Shown here piece after piece: positions 12,901 to 25,226 of a stretch of 64,000 nucleotides of DNA (position 1 is its first letter; each line of letters starts with the position of its first letter). Source of the DNA: Isoetes taiwanensis (taxonomy: Eukaryota > Streptophyta > Lycopodiopsida > Isoetales > Isoetaceae); contig JAJEKV010000062.1 of NCBI GenBank assembly GCA_021234155.1, positions 372,001 to 436,000 of the forward strand, given 5' to 3'. Both the position numbers and the translations under genes were made by a program. Below the pieces are notes generated by a model. That model saw only the letters and a list, made by a program, of their open reading frames with translations. It searched no databases and was not told the origin of the DNA.

Positions 12901-13376
12901 AATTATATTCCAACCCCAGTTCTCAGAGTAACTTTCTTTGCCTCCCTTCTATTTTTAGGAAGGCAATTGTCACTTGGAAGTATCTCACCAAGCAAACTTA
13001 AAAAGAGAACAAAGTGTCAACCCAAAGATAAAGAAATTAATAGGAAAATACAATTGATATATTATCATATTCATATATAAGGAATAACATACCAAAAGCT
13101 CCTCGACACACTACTATTACTCCAACCGGATTTATGTTGCAAGTTTAGGATGAGCAAACATGTTGCTAAGCGAGATGTCTTTGCACTGTGGATATAAAGG
13201 CTTACTAGCCTTTGAATATAGAACCTTCCCTCGCGTAAGTTATGTTGTCTCCACTCATCTACATCCATTTCGGCCCATGGCGGAAAATAATTTTGTATTG
13301 TATCAAACAATCCGTGTTCGTGGCAAAACTCACCGGCCTCGAGGAGGAAACTTTTACTCCGCCTCACCATCATCAT
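9934..13376 (-). pseudogene. TNP2-type CACTA transposase, decayed
   Basis: Reading 13376 down to 9934, pieces of the plant TNP2 transposase appear in family order but in shifting frames. At 13071-13376 is the segment before the core. At 12434-12739 is the DDE-region signature LALGMDGIYPFGTMSSS with NYNIPPWM. At about 12310-12350 is VYMEPLVEELETLW. Near 12000-12115 is a zinc-type GASGCPSCGDQVPKCRSKH. At 11572-11892 is KRLSIFYRLEYW with a degenerate HxxDxxHxxKN-like stretch. At about 11520 is GLKTHDWHKIF. At 10729-10938 is a DUF4218-like helical part. At 9934-10185 is a DUF4216-like QVFFHDNPRDKKWRIVVHS. Stops and frameshifts separate nearly every block; some gaps may be introns, for example TTTACTTGATACTTTC at 12330-12345 lies close to an exon edge. 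Confidence 0.9.
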
Positions 13377-16300
13377 AATTTAGGACCGCCTCATCCTCTA
13401 TGGGCTGCCAAACATAAAACAATCTCAAATTAGTGGTTGTTTCAAGGTTAGTTGTTATCCTAACTTCATATCCTTAACCATTACCCTCATTTAATCTTTT
13501 TAATCAATTGAAATAAATAATCATCAATATTCGCCTCGCATACATACATGATACATTATATTGCATGAGAACACATATGCGTAAGAGTATATGATAGTAA
13601 AAATAACCGACACTACCAAATTTATATCATAATATTATGTACACGATGTAAAATCGCACCAAAGTGCATACATCATTTCAACTTATGGTCTTATACCTAG
13701 GGTTATGTTTCCTCATTCATAAGGAACTACACATAGGGTCACCCTTTTGTTGACGCTTCTTCGCTTTGGGACAGTCCTCCTAAAAGAATAGCACAAACAG
13801 CTTCATCCTCTCGGTTTTAGACTTTAGCACAACATCTAACATATGGTCCGGACATGACCATGCATAATGCAAGTCATGGTCATCTCAGTTTCCCTCAAAA
13901 TCGTGATTTGTCAACTCCGACGACATGCGGAGCTATTTATGAGACCTGCAATATTCCCATGAAGACTTGGCCGACCATCAACAAAATGAACTCATTATGT
14001 ATAAACATTTTGCCTCGACTTCTACGCCTCCAACTAAGATGATTCGTCATACATAAGTAGACATGCTTGGCATGAAGGATGCTAGTTTTTGCCATGTACC
14101 CCATAGGTACGTAAGGACCGCCCATATGCCATCAATATTGCTATTTCTCCTTGCCGCATTACTGACATGATCTAAAATTATACAAACCGTCACTGTAAAG
14201 CTGATGGTGCAATCATGTATTTATGGCCCCAATATATAAACTCCTCTTAACAGGAAGGTAGTTGTCCATCCTAACATCCCATTGTCCCAAGGGTCAAATG
14301 GAATAATGACTTACTTTGAGGGAATCACTTATTAGTAAAATCTCCGCTTCTGCCTCTTATCCGTGATGAGTAATTATGTATGTTCCCTTCGGTCGAGCTC
14401 TTAAAGCAGCTTGATTTTCCTCTAGTGTCTCTAACATTAAGTGGTTCAACATCATCTCTCCACTTGTGCTATATCCTTACTCGATGAGCTTATCATCCAT
14501 TATACGCGAATAGATGTTGTATTATCTCAAGATGATCCTAAGATAGTTGAATATCAACTTTCTTTTCAAGACTGAATGGTTACGATTAACTCAATGTATC
14601 GCAAATTATGTTTCTAAAATAAGCCAAATGATCCTAAGTAAAATTAATTTTAATTCAATATAAATAGATAGTACCTCCCATTATCGTCAATTTATCATTC
14701 CTCGCCGCTACGGTGGTGCATTCCTCATCCAACCATGCTTTTAATCTATGTCACTTAATAGAATATATCTTCATTTCTTTGTCCCTTTGCATTGTTTACA
14801 ATTTCAAGTCCCAACTTGTTTGTATTGCTCGGAATGATCATCATAGTTTACGCGCTTACTTTTGAAGAGCTGAAGAGGAACTAAGCTCCTAGACACAAAA
14901 AAGAAAAAATGATGCATTTAACATGAAATTAATACCAAATCATAAGCTATGTTCTACTTCCTCGCAGTAAGTCTATAGGTAGCATAGGCTCACTACTAGA
15001 ATCATGAATCAACATTGGAACTCTCAATATTAAAATGAAGCCATGAGCAATGGAAGACACAACCAAACCGAAATAACCATGAAAACACACCACATTAAAA
15101 TATCGCTATGCCTTAAAATACGTAGTGCTGAAAATTTTCCTTAAAACCGCTTTATATTTTAAGGGATTTATCAAAATGCCCATTGTATTTAAAGAAATTA
15201 GCAAATTGCCCTTATTATCGAATTACATTTAAAGTGTGATACAAATTATAGCCATAGCCATATCCTAGCTCCACCATAGCCGAGCATCGACGCATTATGA
15301 AACAAACGCTCGATGTTTAGAGCCTATATTCTTTATCACTTCAAGACGGGCTCCCACTGTGACTGCATACATATGGAATAGCATTCTCAGATGGTAATGT
15401 AGGATGTAGAATGCATTATGTGATGTTTGCATGGCCGCCTGATGTATGAAAGAATATCCTTCGGAAGTCTTGCAAAGACATCGTGGAAATGCATAACAAG
15501 TAAAGAAAACTCAATGGGAAAAACTACCACATGTTCCGTGGCCATGGATGGAGGCAGACTTGAGCCAAAGATCACCAAAGGATATTTTGGGAATGCAACA
15601 TTTGTCCTTCTTTACTTCCATAAATGCTACCAACTTACGTATTAATCTTCTTCAAAATGTCATAGAGTTTGTTAGCAATGCCACCGTGCTGGCCGATGAC
15701 AAGTATTTATACCGGCAAAGATAGATGCTATGAGCTTTTACAACCGTGATGCTTAATCACAAGCAGCCGCTTCTTGCCCGTGACGGTCGGGCTACAAGTC
15801 AAGCACTCTTCCACTCTATGATGTAGACTTCGGTTGGGGTTCCCCAGCGGTGCAACTTACCGTGATGTCTGCATGCATGTGGTTCAAGCCCCTTCTTACA
15901 AAGAAGGGGATTCCAAAGATAGATGGCCAAAATTTCCCGAACTCTTGCATAAATACCGTGGAAAACTCAAGCTGCCGAATGTGCTTTTCATTTCCTTGCC
16001 CTCGAGCCTTCCGAGTTTAGTTTGACCAGCTAAGTTTTACATCAAATAATTGCAGCCCTGGCCAATGGAGAACCAATTTCTCCCATGGGTGCATGGGCTT
16101 AAATGCATATGGAGCACTTATAGATATTTTGTGAGTCGTATACTATTTGATTGATTATAAGAGATTGGAGTTTTCAGCGGCACGTAAAATTTGTAGAGTA
16201 TTGTTGATGGTAATGCATCAGTTATGCTTTGGATGTTGGTCTCTTGAACTCGGGAAAGGTTGGCATGTTGAAACTTGGAATCCAAATGGAAATGTTCATC

Positions 16301-17235
16301 AATCATCAAACTTAAGCCCCGACAGTATATGAAGTGTAAATGGGGATGTGGTGCATGTATAAGACCTAATTTCCCAGCCTGTCGACCATAAAAAGTCTAC
16401 AAGGTTTTGGCATCGTGATGGCACACATTCATTTAGAATTGAACGTGGAAAGAAAGGGTGATTGAAGAAGGTTTTGAAAACAAAAATTTAAAGCAGTAGC
16501 TTTGTTGAATTGAATCCTGCTGATATATAACTGGCCGACTTCTCGAAATGGCTGATGCTCCTCGGGTTGGTTATAAGGCGGCAAGGACTAATAATGGTCG
16601 CATTGGATTTCCGAATGGATGGCAAGCAATCCCCGCTGCACATATTCTCACGCGCCATGGACCACGCCAGGCCTCGTGAATTAGTATTAGGACTACATGA
16701 AAAGCATTATGTCTCAAGCCGATAAAGATTGGTTGGTACCGTGATTTATTATTCCATTCCCCCTTTATTCTAACGTGATGTACATTACAATAAGTGCCTT
16801 CTGCTATGATTCCTCAGTTCGCCACAAGGAACAACAAGATTAGTTCTTATTCCAAAATACTCCTTCCAACAACTTTTAAGAGTAGCATACCAATTATGCA
16901 TAGTCAAACTTCAACTTATGGTATTGTTACGATCCATATAGATTTCAACAATTACAATTAGATGTGACAATCTACACTTTAACCCATTGCCCCACTCAAT
17001 AAAACTCTACTTGCCATGGCTTGTCATAGATCAAATGTTGTGCCAAACACGTGGTTTTGATTTGGACCAAAAGGCAAGACACATAGTCCCCAAGAAGAAG
17101 GAAAAATGCAGGTAGGTGCCTAACCTATGCTTCAGTTTTCAAACAAGTAGGCTAGCTTTGCTACATCATATTATAACCTTCACTATTTATTATTTCAATC
17201 TGTTAGCATGAGGGCAAATAAAATGATATAATATA
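13377..17235. other. Element B interior, right of the transposase, no gene recognised
   Basis: Mostly AT-rich with frames under 75 codons. Moderately GC-richer patches at 15700-16000 and 16500-16720 have words such as CCGTGATG scattered through them. This is the region upstream of the transposase; no promoter is identifiable. Confidence 0.5.
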
Positions 17236-17323
17236 CTATTGGTAAAATGACATACTATTGGTAAATGGATACTTGTGGGAGATTTGTAAATGGATGCTTA
17301 TAAACATATAGAAACATAATGTT

Positions 17324-18204
17324 TTGAGTTGCTTGTTCTTCATTGATGCTATTTCAATTATATTATTTCTAAAATTTAATATTCTACCATTTCTTCTAGT
17401 GAGAACAAGCAAATGCAAGAAGGCAAAGGGCCACACATGGCCCACCTCTACCCCTAACTCCGGGAGAGGATTATGCATGCAAGTTCTTGCCAATATGGAT
17501 GTTGAAAATCTAAAAGGCAATGCAACCGCATCGCTAGTAGACCGCAATGACCCTATCCTTAGCCCAAGTCCTCAAAGGAAGCTGGGCATTTTCCTCTAGT
17601 GTTTTCATCATGACCCAGAAGTATTCTGGACATTGAACATTGATCCACATCCACTACCATAGACGGTGATGCATACTGAAAGTGGTCATGAAAAGCAAAG
17701 AGGCAATGGAGATCGAAGTTCACAAAGCCCAAAAGGAGGTAAGATTAATTTTGTTGTATGTAGATGTAAGTAATGCTCAATTAGATGTATTTCATGCTAG
17801 AAGTTGTATGTAGATGTAAATAATGCTCTTTTTAGGTGTTATTTCATGTTAGTGCACTATAGGTCTCTATTCAAAGGAATTTTAGTCTATCATGTTATAG
17901 TCTTCTAATAAACTGAAATTAGGTGTTATTTTTACCTTATAGGTTTTCTATTCAAAAGGAGGTAGCCTTCATATGGGATGAGCATCTACAGGCTTTTCTA
18001 ACATTTCGTGCACCAAGCATAAAGCAAGATTATTGTGGAAGTCAACTCAACAAAACCTTGGGCTACAAGTTAAGCAAAGCCGAAAATATGAAGTCGTTGA
18101 AGCAAAGGCAGAGGGACTTTGAAAGGGTGTTTTTGTATCACATCTGGAATATGGCTAAGAGATGGAATCAAGCAGCGCTTCTTCTTTTAATTTTGTTTTT
18201 CTAA
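17324..18204 (+). pseudogene. Possible second CACTA protein (TnpA-like position), unrecognised
   Basis: Two plus-strand frames, 17324-17599 and 17923-18204, face away from the transposase, as the accessory (TnpA-type) gene does in many CACTA elements. The first contains GHTWPTSTPNSGRG and a run of polar residues. The second has a basic, helix-prone stretch (KAENMKSLKQRQRDFERVF) that could be DNA-binding or coiled. They are separated by repeats of TAGATGTAAGTAATGCTC and do not join in one frame. I cannot match either to a named domain, so the assignment rests on position only. Confidence 0.35.
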
Positions 18205-18819
18205 CTTATCATATTATATATGCATACTAATTCTGTAATTAAAAAAATAGACAATTTGCGCAAGAAGATACGCGAAGATTAAAAATGCAGCCCATTAACG
18301 CTCCTAAGAGGAATGGAAAGTATTCAAAGCCTCCCACATTCTAAAACCACATGAGCAACAAAAGAGAGTCAGAAATGCTAGGACATATGTCTGCCGATAT
18401 GTATAAATATACTCTTGCTTTTTTTCATGCTCAATGATATTGTATGATGTCAAGCTGAATTAGATTAATGAAGTCTACTTCATTTTATGCAATGCAATCT
18501 TCAAGTCTAAAGATTGGGGTTTGTACCCTTGAGACCAAATTGACGTAACTAAACCATTGGGCAATAAAAGACATGAAATGATACTCGGAGATGGACAAAA
18601 GCCCTGATCCGTAAGTTATCAGTAAGTTGTTTTTTACGTGTCGCTTTAACTTGTCTTTACTTATCATTTCGTGAGGTTTAAGCCTCAAGATTTTTGTGAA
18701 ACGAAAGCAAGAAGTCGAACACAAAAGAAGAATAAGGTATGACATTGTAGTATCTAAATATTTCTCTTTATTTGATTATATTATATGTCTTTCTTAACTT
18801 TACACTTTACTCTCATATT

Positions 18820-19120
18820 AGAAAAAGATATATGGAAGAGGTGGAGGAGGATGGAGATGAAGGGGAAGATGAGGATCCGTGATTAGGAGGAGGAGGAGGA
18901 CGAGGAGGACGAGACTCCAGGATCGCCCAGGATGAGGATCTACGAGGGCTTAGGCTTAGGGCTTAGGAGAGGAGAGGGCAAGGAAGCAAGGAAAATCATA
19001 ATGGAGATCAAGATGATGATGGGGATAAAGGTGAGGATCGTGGATCAAGGTGGGAATGAGGACAAGGATGAAGGCTACATGAAGAAGAGCAAGTGTTGGA
19101 AGATCATCATGTTGAGGTAT
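18820..19120 (+). other. Acidic/glycine-rich purine stretch in element B
   Basis: A GGAGGA/GATGAGGA-rich segment whose plus strand codes short acidic runs (EEVEEDGDEGEDED) before a stop and then a lysine-rich 80-codon frame at 18932-19174. It may be the decayed tail of the second element protein, or simple purine repeat DNA. Confidence 0.35.
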
Positions 19121-19739
19121 TATCAACTTTTTACTTGGTGTTCTTTACATTTTAATTCATTATTAGTGTTATAAATTTTATAATTGCTTCATTCCTGTGT
19201 TCCAATAGAAAAGAAATGCCATTTGGATAAGAATCATCAATACAAAGGAGTAGAGAGGATTACTTGTTGATGAGGATCTATGCATATGTCAAAAATTATT
19301 ATGCATATGAGGATGATATCATACCATCGAGGAAGATTGTAAACCTATTGCTAGGAGAAACATTGAAAGTACAAGAAGATTGCTAGATCACATCAAGTGA
19401 TCTTTTAGTATTTGATGTCTCTTTCCGTGACTGCATTCATGGAATTTGCTACTTTATGTTCTAAGTTTTTGTGGCTACTTTATGTTCTATGCATTTTGTA
19501 GAACTTTATGCAAAGACTATGGATTTTGCTACTTATATTTTGTGGTCTTTTTGTAGTTATACTAGAATATAATTAAAGTAGTTGTAGAATATATATGTAA
19601 TGTAAGGTACAAATTTCTGCAACTTAAATATCCCTCCCTTTAAATAAAATTTGGGTGACTAAAAAAAGGTAATAGGCAATTGATTCACAATTGATGTATG
19701 GGTTGTCTTATGGACTGATGTAATGGAATGACGTTATAA

Positions 19740-20250
19740 CTAACTCAAAGATCGACTTCTATCCTCCGGGACGCAGAATTGACTCAATTGTGTCATATTG
19801 GCTGACTTTAATTCTAACGCTACGTAAACTCTATTCCGACTCTACTTCCGATTCTAAAGTCGATGCTAAGGCCGCCTAAATAGTTGACTCCTAATTTAAT
19901 GCTATGAATGACTCTAACCGGGTGACACTAATGTCAATTTTAATTGTGATGGTAGTTGACTTCTATTCAAACACTACCGCTGACTAATACCGACTCGTGT
20001 TGATGGTAGAGCTGTCTCTAATCTAACACTATGGTCAATTCTAATTGTGACTTACTGTTGATGATAGAGTTGCCTCTAATTCTAACAACACTAAGGATTG
20101 ACTTTACTGCGGACTCTAATGTCGATGGTAGAGTTGCTCTAATTTAACACTATGGTTGACTCCTAATTGTGACTCTATATCCGGCTGCAAAACTCCACTC
20201 TAAAGTTCTGACGTTAATTCTCGCTTAAATCCATTAACGTGAGAGTCACT
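19740..20250. repeat. Subterminal degenerate repeats of element B, right side
   Basis: GATGGTAGAGTTG-like words start near 19949, 20002, 20058 and 20124, with GACTCTAA, TTGACT and AACACTATGG words between them. This gives a degenerate array with a 55-65 bp step next to the right terminus. A comparable array is not visible next to the left terminus. Confidence 0.65.
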
Positions 20251-20367
20251 TGTAAAGGCCACCATAATGTCAGCTCAAGGGTTTTTTTGGTTTTTTATAT
20301 CTAAGTTTATAACTAAGATCCTAATTTCTTAAACCGACTCTAATAATTCCCTCTTCCTCTTGTAGTG

Positions 20368-20737
20368 AACTTAACTAGATTTGTGTACTTTCGATTTTAA
20401 GCTTCTATCCTTCCGTAATAGTTTCTTCGCAGCTCCTTTAGCATATAAAAGATGAGTCTAATTTACAAAAGCATTTTTCCATTTGACATGATCCGAGAGA
20501 AGCCGGATAGAAACCCCGACAAATGCCCACTTGGCCGGCTTGCCGGGCGTATGCTTTTAATTTTGTGCGTAGATGCAACTACGATGGCATACCGTGAATT
20601 GCCGGTGATAAATCATCGAGGCCATGCCGAATCGGGCTGGTGATAGAGCTTTAGGCCTAATCGAAGATTTGTCCGCAACAAGGAGTGGCTCGGAATCTTA
20701 TGGAGGACTGATTGGCAGCGTATGCAACAAACCTAAG
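20368..20737 (+). repeat. Tandem ~700-bp unit, copy 1, right part
   Basis: Continues the unit cut at 9304. It includes GCATATAAAAG at about 20441-20451, GACATGATCCG and CACTTGGCCGG, all found again in copies 2 and 3. Copy 1 in total is about 715 bp. Confidence 0.9.
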
Positions 20738-21431
20738 GTAATAAGTTTATTTTTCTTAGCTGTGGGTTTCATACGGAAGAATATAAAAATTCTAGCCTTT
20801 TAGAAATTGATACAGTGTACCATAATCTCTGTGAGTCTTCGCTATGGTTCTATGACTTACAATATGTCTCTGATTCTAAATCCTAGATTTTGACGAGGCC
20901 TAGGTCTTGGTCTGAGAAAATATTCCTCTTGGCAAGAAAAAAAAGAGAAGTCCTTGATTCGTGAAAGTCAGCTGTGATTGTCGCCAAGAAGCCTCCATTG
21001 AAGCAATCTATGTTTATACATGTTTTGCGCTCAACCCCTAGTCAGCGCCGCATTTCAATCCAACGATTTGTGTACTTTCGATTTTGCTTCTATCCTTCCG
21101 CATAGTTTCTTCGCAGTTCTTTAGCATATAAAAGGTGAGTCGAATGGCGATAAAAGCATTTTTTCCATTCGACATGATCCGGAGAGAACAAGCTGGATAG
21201 AAAACCCCGGACAAATGCCCACTTGGCCGGGCTTCTGCCGTATGCAGTTTTAATTTTTGTGCGAGATGCAATCACATGGCATACCGTGAATTGCCGGGTG
21301 ATAAATCGCCGAGGCTACGCTTAATCGGGTTGGTGATAGAGCTTTAGGCCGAACCGAAGATTTGTCCGGCAACAAGGAGCGCTCTCAAATCTTATGCGGT
21401 GACCTGATTAAGTAACGATGCAACAAATTTA
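20738..21431 (+). repeat. Tandem ~700-bp unit, copy 2
   Basis: Uninterrupted copy of about 694 bp running from GGTAATAAGTTTATTTTTC to the next occurrence of that word. Copies differ by many small indels, so no frame is shared between them. Confidence 0.9.
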
Positions 21432-22138
21432 AGGTAATAAGTTTATTTTTCTTAGCTAGGTTTGAGCACGCGGAAGAATATAAAAATTTAGCCTTCTTTA
21501 GGATTTGACAGTGTACACTTAGAGTCTTCGGTGGTTCTATGACTTACAATATGTCTCGGATTCTAAACGCCTAGATTTTGTAGGACATAGGCCTAGGGTT
21601 CCGAAGGTTGAGAAGTGCCGATTCCTCTTGGCAAGAAAAAAGAGAAGATTTGTGCTCAAATGCCTCCGATTCGCGGTTGGTTTATTGTCGCCAAGAAGCC
21701 CGCTGGAAGGCAATCTATGTTTATACATGTTTTGGTGCTCAACCCTAGCCGCGCCAAGACGCTTCAATCCGTAACGCAGATTTGCACTTTCGATTTTTGC
21801 TTCTATCCTTCCGTGACAGTTTCTTCGCAGTTCTTAGCATATAAAAGGTGAGCTCTAATGGCGATAAAAGCATTTTTTCCATTTGACATGATCTCGAGAA
21901 CAAGCCGGACAAAACCTAACAAATGCCCACTTGGCCTACTTGCCGGGTTAAGCTTTTAATTTTGTGCGGTAGATGCAACTCCTACACCGGTGAATCGGCC
22001 GGTGATAAATCGTCGAGGCCACGCCGTAATCATTGGTGATAGAGCTTTTAGGTCAATCGGGAAAGATTTGTCCGCAACAAGCATACTAAACCTTATGCAA
22101 AGATTCCGATTAAGCAGCGTGATGCAACAAATTTTAAG
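21432..22138 (+). repeat. Tandem ~700-bp unit, copy 3
   Basis: Copy of about 707 bp ending where GGTAATAA recurs at about 22138 and similarity stops. It keeps the GCATATAAAAGGTGAG word at about 21838. Confidence 0.9.
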
Positions 22139-24890
22139 GTAATAATCTTTATAATCTTGATGATAGCCCAATGTCGGCTTAAAAAAATTCACATGCAGAT
22201 CCCCAATTAGATGGAGCACCATCCCTTCTTTCAACTTCTAAGAAAGTTCTTGCAAAGATATTTCATGTGCCGCTTGCCGCAGGTTCAAAACAAAGTTAGC
22301 AGAAAAGCATAGGGCTCGCGACACCTTCCGCTTTTAGATGTTTTAGCTCGTCAGATGTTTGCTAGGCGTACTCAAATTTAAATTCGATGGTTGAACAGCT
22401 TAGACCAAGCAAGCCTGTGCAAGGCCGTGAGTGTTCAAGTAAGGCACATGACCCTAGTTTTGTTTCTCCAAGCCAGCATATAATCATGCTGCCAACCACC
22501 CTTGCTATCATCGTTTTTGCGCATTAACTGTATATTTAAATGCAATACGTAACTCGCTTCAAATCTTAGGCGTAAATTGAAACCGTGTGTTATTTATATC
22601 TCTTCAAATCTTGGGCCAAAGAATGGAAACCACCATAGGTATTTAGATAAATCGTAAATAACATCTCGCGATGCCATCTCCATGCTTCCCGGTGACATAT
22701 GGAATCCAGAATCGCTATATGGGCGCAGCAGTAATGTTGGAACATACAATATACGACTTTCATTTGTAACATGCAGAGGACTGATTGCAGATCTTCCATG
22801 TTTCAGAGCGTTCGAATATCCGAACTAAATTGGGCACGCCTTTTTATTCTTTGATTCAGTAATGTTAATCAGGTTCTGATAAAACCCAAGCTTCCTTATT
22901 AATAAAATTGATAATGGATTGAACAGATAGCCGAAGTTTCAAATGTGATCATGGGCATCCTGAGTCTTAAGAATTCATGTCTTTATTATTCATAATTTCA
23001 CCTTCTACTTCCAGCTTGCTCCGAGAACCGCAGAGTAGAGTCGCTTTTAATGTGTTGTTTGATTCGGTGACATCAAGTATCATAATACCAGGTTATAACT
23101 AAATAGCATGAACAGTAAAATCCATGGTCATATGGAGAGGTATTTTGACCAATCCATCGCGGTCAAGTTTCAAATTGGGTGCTTTTGAATTACTACCAAA
23201 TTATTCACGTCACCAAATTATTCGGTGTGGTCACCGATGAAGTAGCTGATATTGATCTTAACCTCGATATCGGATCTAACCCATCAAGCTACTGCTGATA
23301 TCGAAATCCAATTCCATGTCTTACACTCAATACATGCCAAGTAGGTTAACTTTTAGACATGGAAGTAGGTTAACTTTAGATGTTTTTGACATGGATTGGT
23401 TTTCAAATCCAGATATTTTATCATGCCCATAAAATTATAAGCATCTTTGACATTAAATCCCAGCCTTTATGTTTTAATAAGGATATCTTTGAAATCAATC
23501 TAATAGTATTCTTATGATGGAAAATATCGATTTCTCGCACTCAGATCTTATGAAAATCATTCTAAGCTAATTTTAGCCTACAAAGTTTTTTCAAAACCTC
23601 GGTTTGTCGTGGCAACCATCTCTAAGCTAAATAGCTTAATTTAGTCTACAAAATGTTTTTCCATAGATTGGAATTCATCATACAAAAAACGTCGTTTGCA
23701 TTATTTTCCAAATGTTTTTGGGTCATAGTTAGTGATATTGGTCTAATCTCAAAGCCATTCTAAGCCGAATCTACCCCCATGTTTACTAATATTATCATCC
23801 TAAATTTTGTTCACGTACAACCAATTATCAATTGCTTTTATAGCAAAGTTTTAAAGGATTATGGAAGTTCAACATGAAATAATCTCTAAAGGGAGCTCAT
23901 AACCATAGCTTTTGTTTGTCTTGCAAATGTAAAGGTATTAAGTTCCTTTTAGTTCTCCTTTGTTTCATTTCCATTTTGTTTTGTTTTTTTATTATCACAG
24001 ATTTACTATGAAGCATACCGAAGTTTTGTTGGGACCATGTCTATTTATGTTCTGATCCCATTGCTTGATTGGGTTCTTTGTGGATGTTAGAAAACTCTTA
24101 TCTTACATTTGTGTATTCAAGAGGCTTAGTTTCTAATGCTCGACATAATTCTTTTGCTTCTAAATACAAGCAGGTTTAATCTATGTCAATTTTCTTAAAG
24201 CCATAAGATAGTCATGCCAACTACTTTTTTTATTTAAAACATGAAATTATTGCCAATAAAAATGTATCATTTCAATACCAAAAGATATGACCCATCGAAT
24301 ATAAGCTTAAAACATGTCAATAATTATATCCAAAATATGTATTATATCCAAAACATGTAATTACTCATCGATATCCAACTCCAAAACTATCGAAAATCGG
24401 AGCAACTCTACAACTTTTCCTGTGATTATTGCACTTAATGTTTAGATTTTATTTTCTTTGGCAAAAGGCTTATAATTATGGGACACGCCATGTTGTTGCT
24501 AATTGTGATGTATTTTAAGGCGATTCAATGCATGGGTCATAAATTAGGTTTCATAAAGTACTTATCCTAAGCTAACCTATAATCATAATGTGTCTACTTA
24601 TGAGAGCCTCCCGTAATTTATTGCCATCTAATTCAAGAAATTTGAACGAAATCAATTTAAAATTGATCGAGTGGCGGGCGACCATGATAAGTACTTGTAT
24701 TTTGTAAACCAATATAGATTGCATTGTCTAAAACACCAATGATGTGTAATAAAAAGTTGAGAAAGCTTATTATGCCAAACAACAATGGTTTATGTTCAAA
24801 ACAATAAGCAACTTAAATTAAAGCCAGTAATTGTTTGTGTCCTAAATTATAATCGATTCACATACTTAAAATATATCAATAGAGCAGTAT
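22139..24890. other. Element A interior, right side, no gene recognised
   Basis: AT-rich sequence without frames above about 92 codons. A 24-25 bp direct duplication (AAGTAGGTTAACTTT word) lies at about 23339-23385. Nothing resembling a transposase domain was found here. Confidence 0.5.
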
Positions 24891-25112
24891 TAAAATATGG
24901 TATAAAACTTAACACACTAACTAGCATTAAAAACCATAGTGGTGAACTATAGTAACAAACTAGAATAAAAAGCCATGAGTAAGAACCACATTGTGTAACT
25001 AGTCGTGGTTATTCAACACATTAACCCACTTAGTAACATTACTTTATTATAGTGATTTTATACAAAAATGATTGTGAAAAACTAATAACAGTTAATTTTT
25101 GGGCGCCTTGTG
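24891..25112. repeat. Right terminal and subterminal repeats of element A
   Basis: CATAGTGGTGAAC, AACCACATTG and TCGTGGTTATT words precede the inverted terminal repeat at 25095-25112, mirroring the left end. Confidence 0.75.
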
Positions 25113-25115
25113 TAA

Positions 25116-25226
25116 CGGCGGTTGGCCTCTATTTAGTGAGTTCTAATTTTAGAACCGCTGTGCTGTATAAGGATTATCTCTCAATGGAAATGAGGCTTCT
25201 TTGGTATCGTGTGTGGTTTGTTTTCA
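25116..25226 (+). repeat. 3' LTR of the Copia element, right part
   Basis: Matches 5' LTR positions 1629-1739 (GGTTGGCCT, TTTTAGAACC, GTGCTGTATAAGGATT words) and ends TTTTCA. It is followed by the GTTAT target duplication. Confidence 0.93.

Larger units (their letters stand above)
9305..20367. mobile_element. CACTA (En/Spm) DNA transposon B, 11.1 kb, nested in the first tandem unit
   Basis: The left end CACTACAAGAGGAA and the right end, the inverted complement of the same 14 bases, are canonical CACTA termini. Similarity continues inward for about 20 more bases (TATTAGAGTC shared). The flanks are AAT (9302-9304) and AAC (20368-20370). Compared with the uninterrupted unit copies, which read CAATCCGTAAC at this point, the two flanks are a 3-bp duplication with one later substitution. 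It contains a broken TNP2-type transposase on the minus strand at 9934-13376 and an unrecognised right half. All coding frames are interrupted, so it is not autonomous now. Confidence 0.9.
4597..25112. mobile_element. CACTA-like (CMC superfamily) DNA transposon A, 20.5 kb, inserted in the 3' LTR
   Basis: The left end reads CACAAGGAGCCCAAAAAT. The right end is the inverted complement of CACAAGGCGCCCAAAAAT, so the terminal inverted repeats match at 17 of 18 bases. A 3-bp TAA duplication flanks it (4594-4596, 25113-25115), and the LTR continues in register on the other side. Termini starting CACAA fit the CMCWR consensus of the CACTA group, and the 3-bp duplication fits too. Both ends carry subterminal copies of a GTGGTT word. 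After removal of the nested element B, about 9.45 kb remains, and I found no transposase in it, so A looks non-autonomous. PIF/Harbinger also gives TAA duplications, but the terminal sequence argues against it. Confidence 0.85.
1492..25226 (+). mobile_element. Ty1/Copia LTR retrotransposon, split by a nested DNA transposon
   Basis: The element begins TGTTGG at 1492 and ends TTTTCA at 25226. It is flanked by a perfect 5-bp target duplication GTTAT (1487-1491 and 25227-25231). Removing the 20.5-kb insert at 4597-25112 and one copy of its TAA duplication gives a roughly 3.2-kb element with two LTRs of about 248 and 245 bp. The internal part keeps pieces of pol in Copia order (GAG-pre-integrase, integrase, reverse transcriptase, RNase H), but gag and much of the integrase and RT are deleted or frameshifted. 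It is therefore a dead, internally deleted copy. The LTR boundaries, primer site, polypurine tract and target duplication all agree, so the call is firm. Confidence 0.93.
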
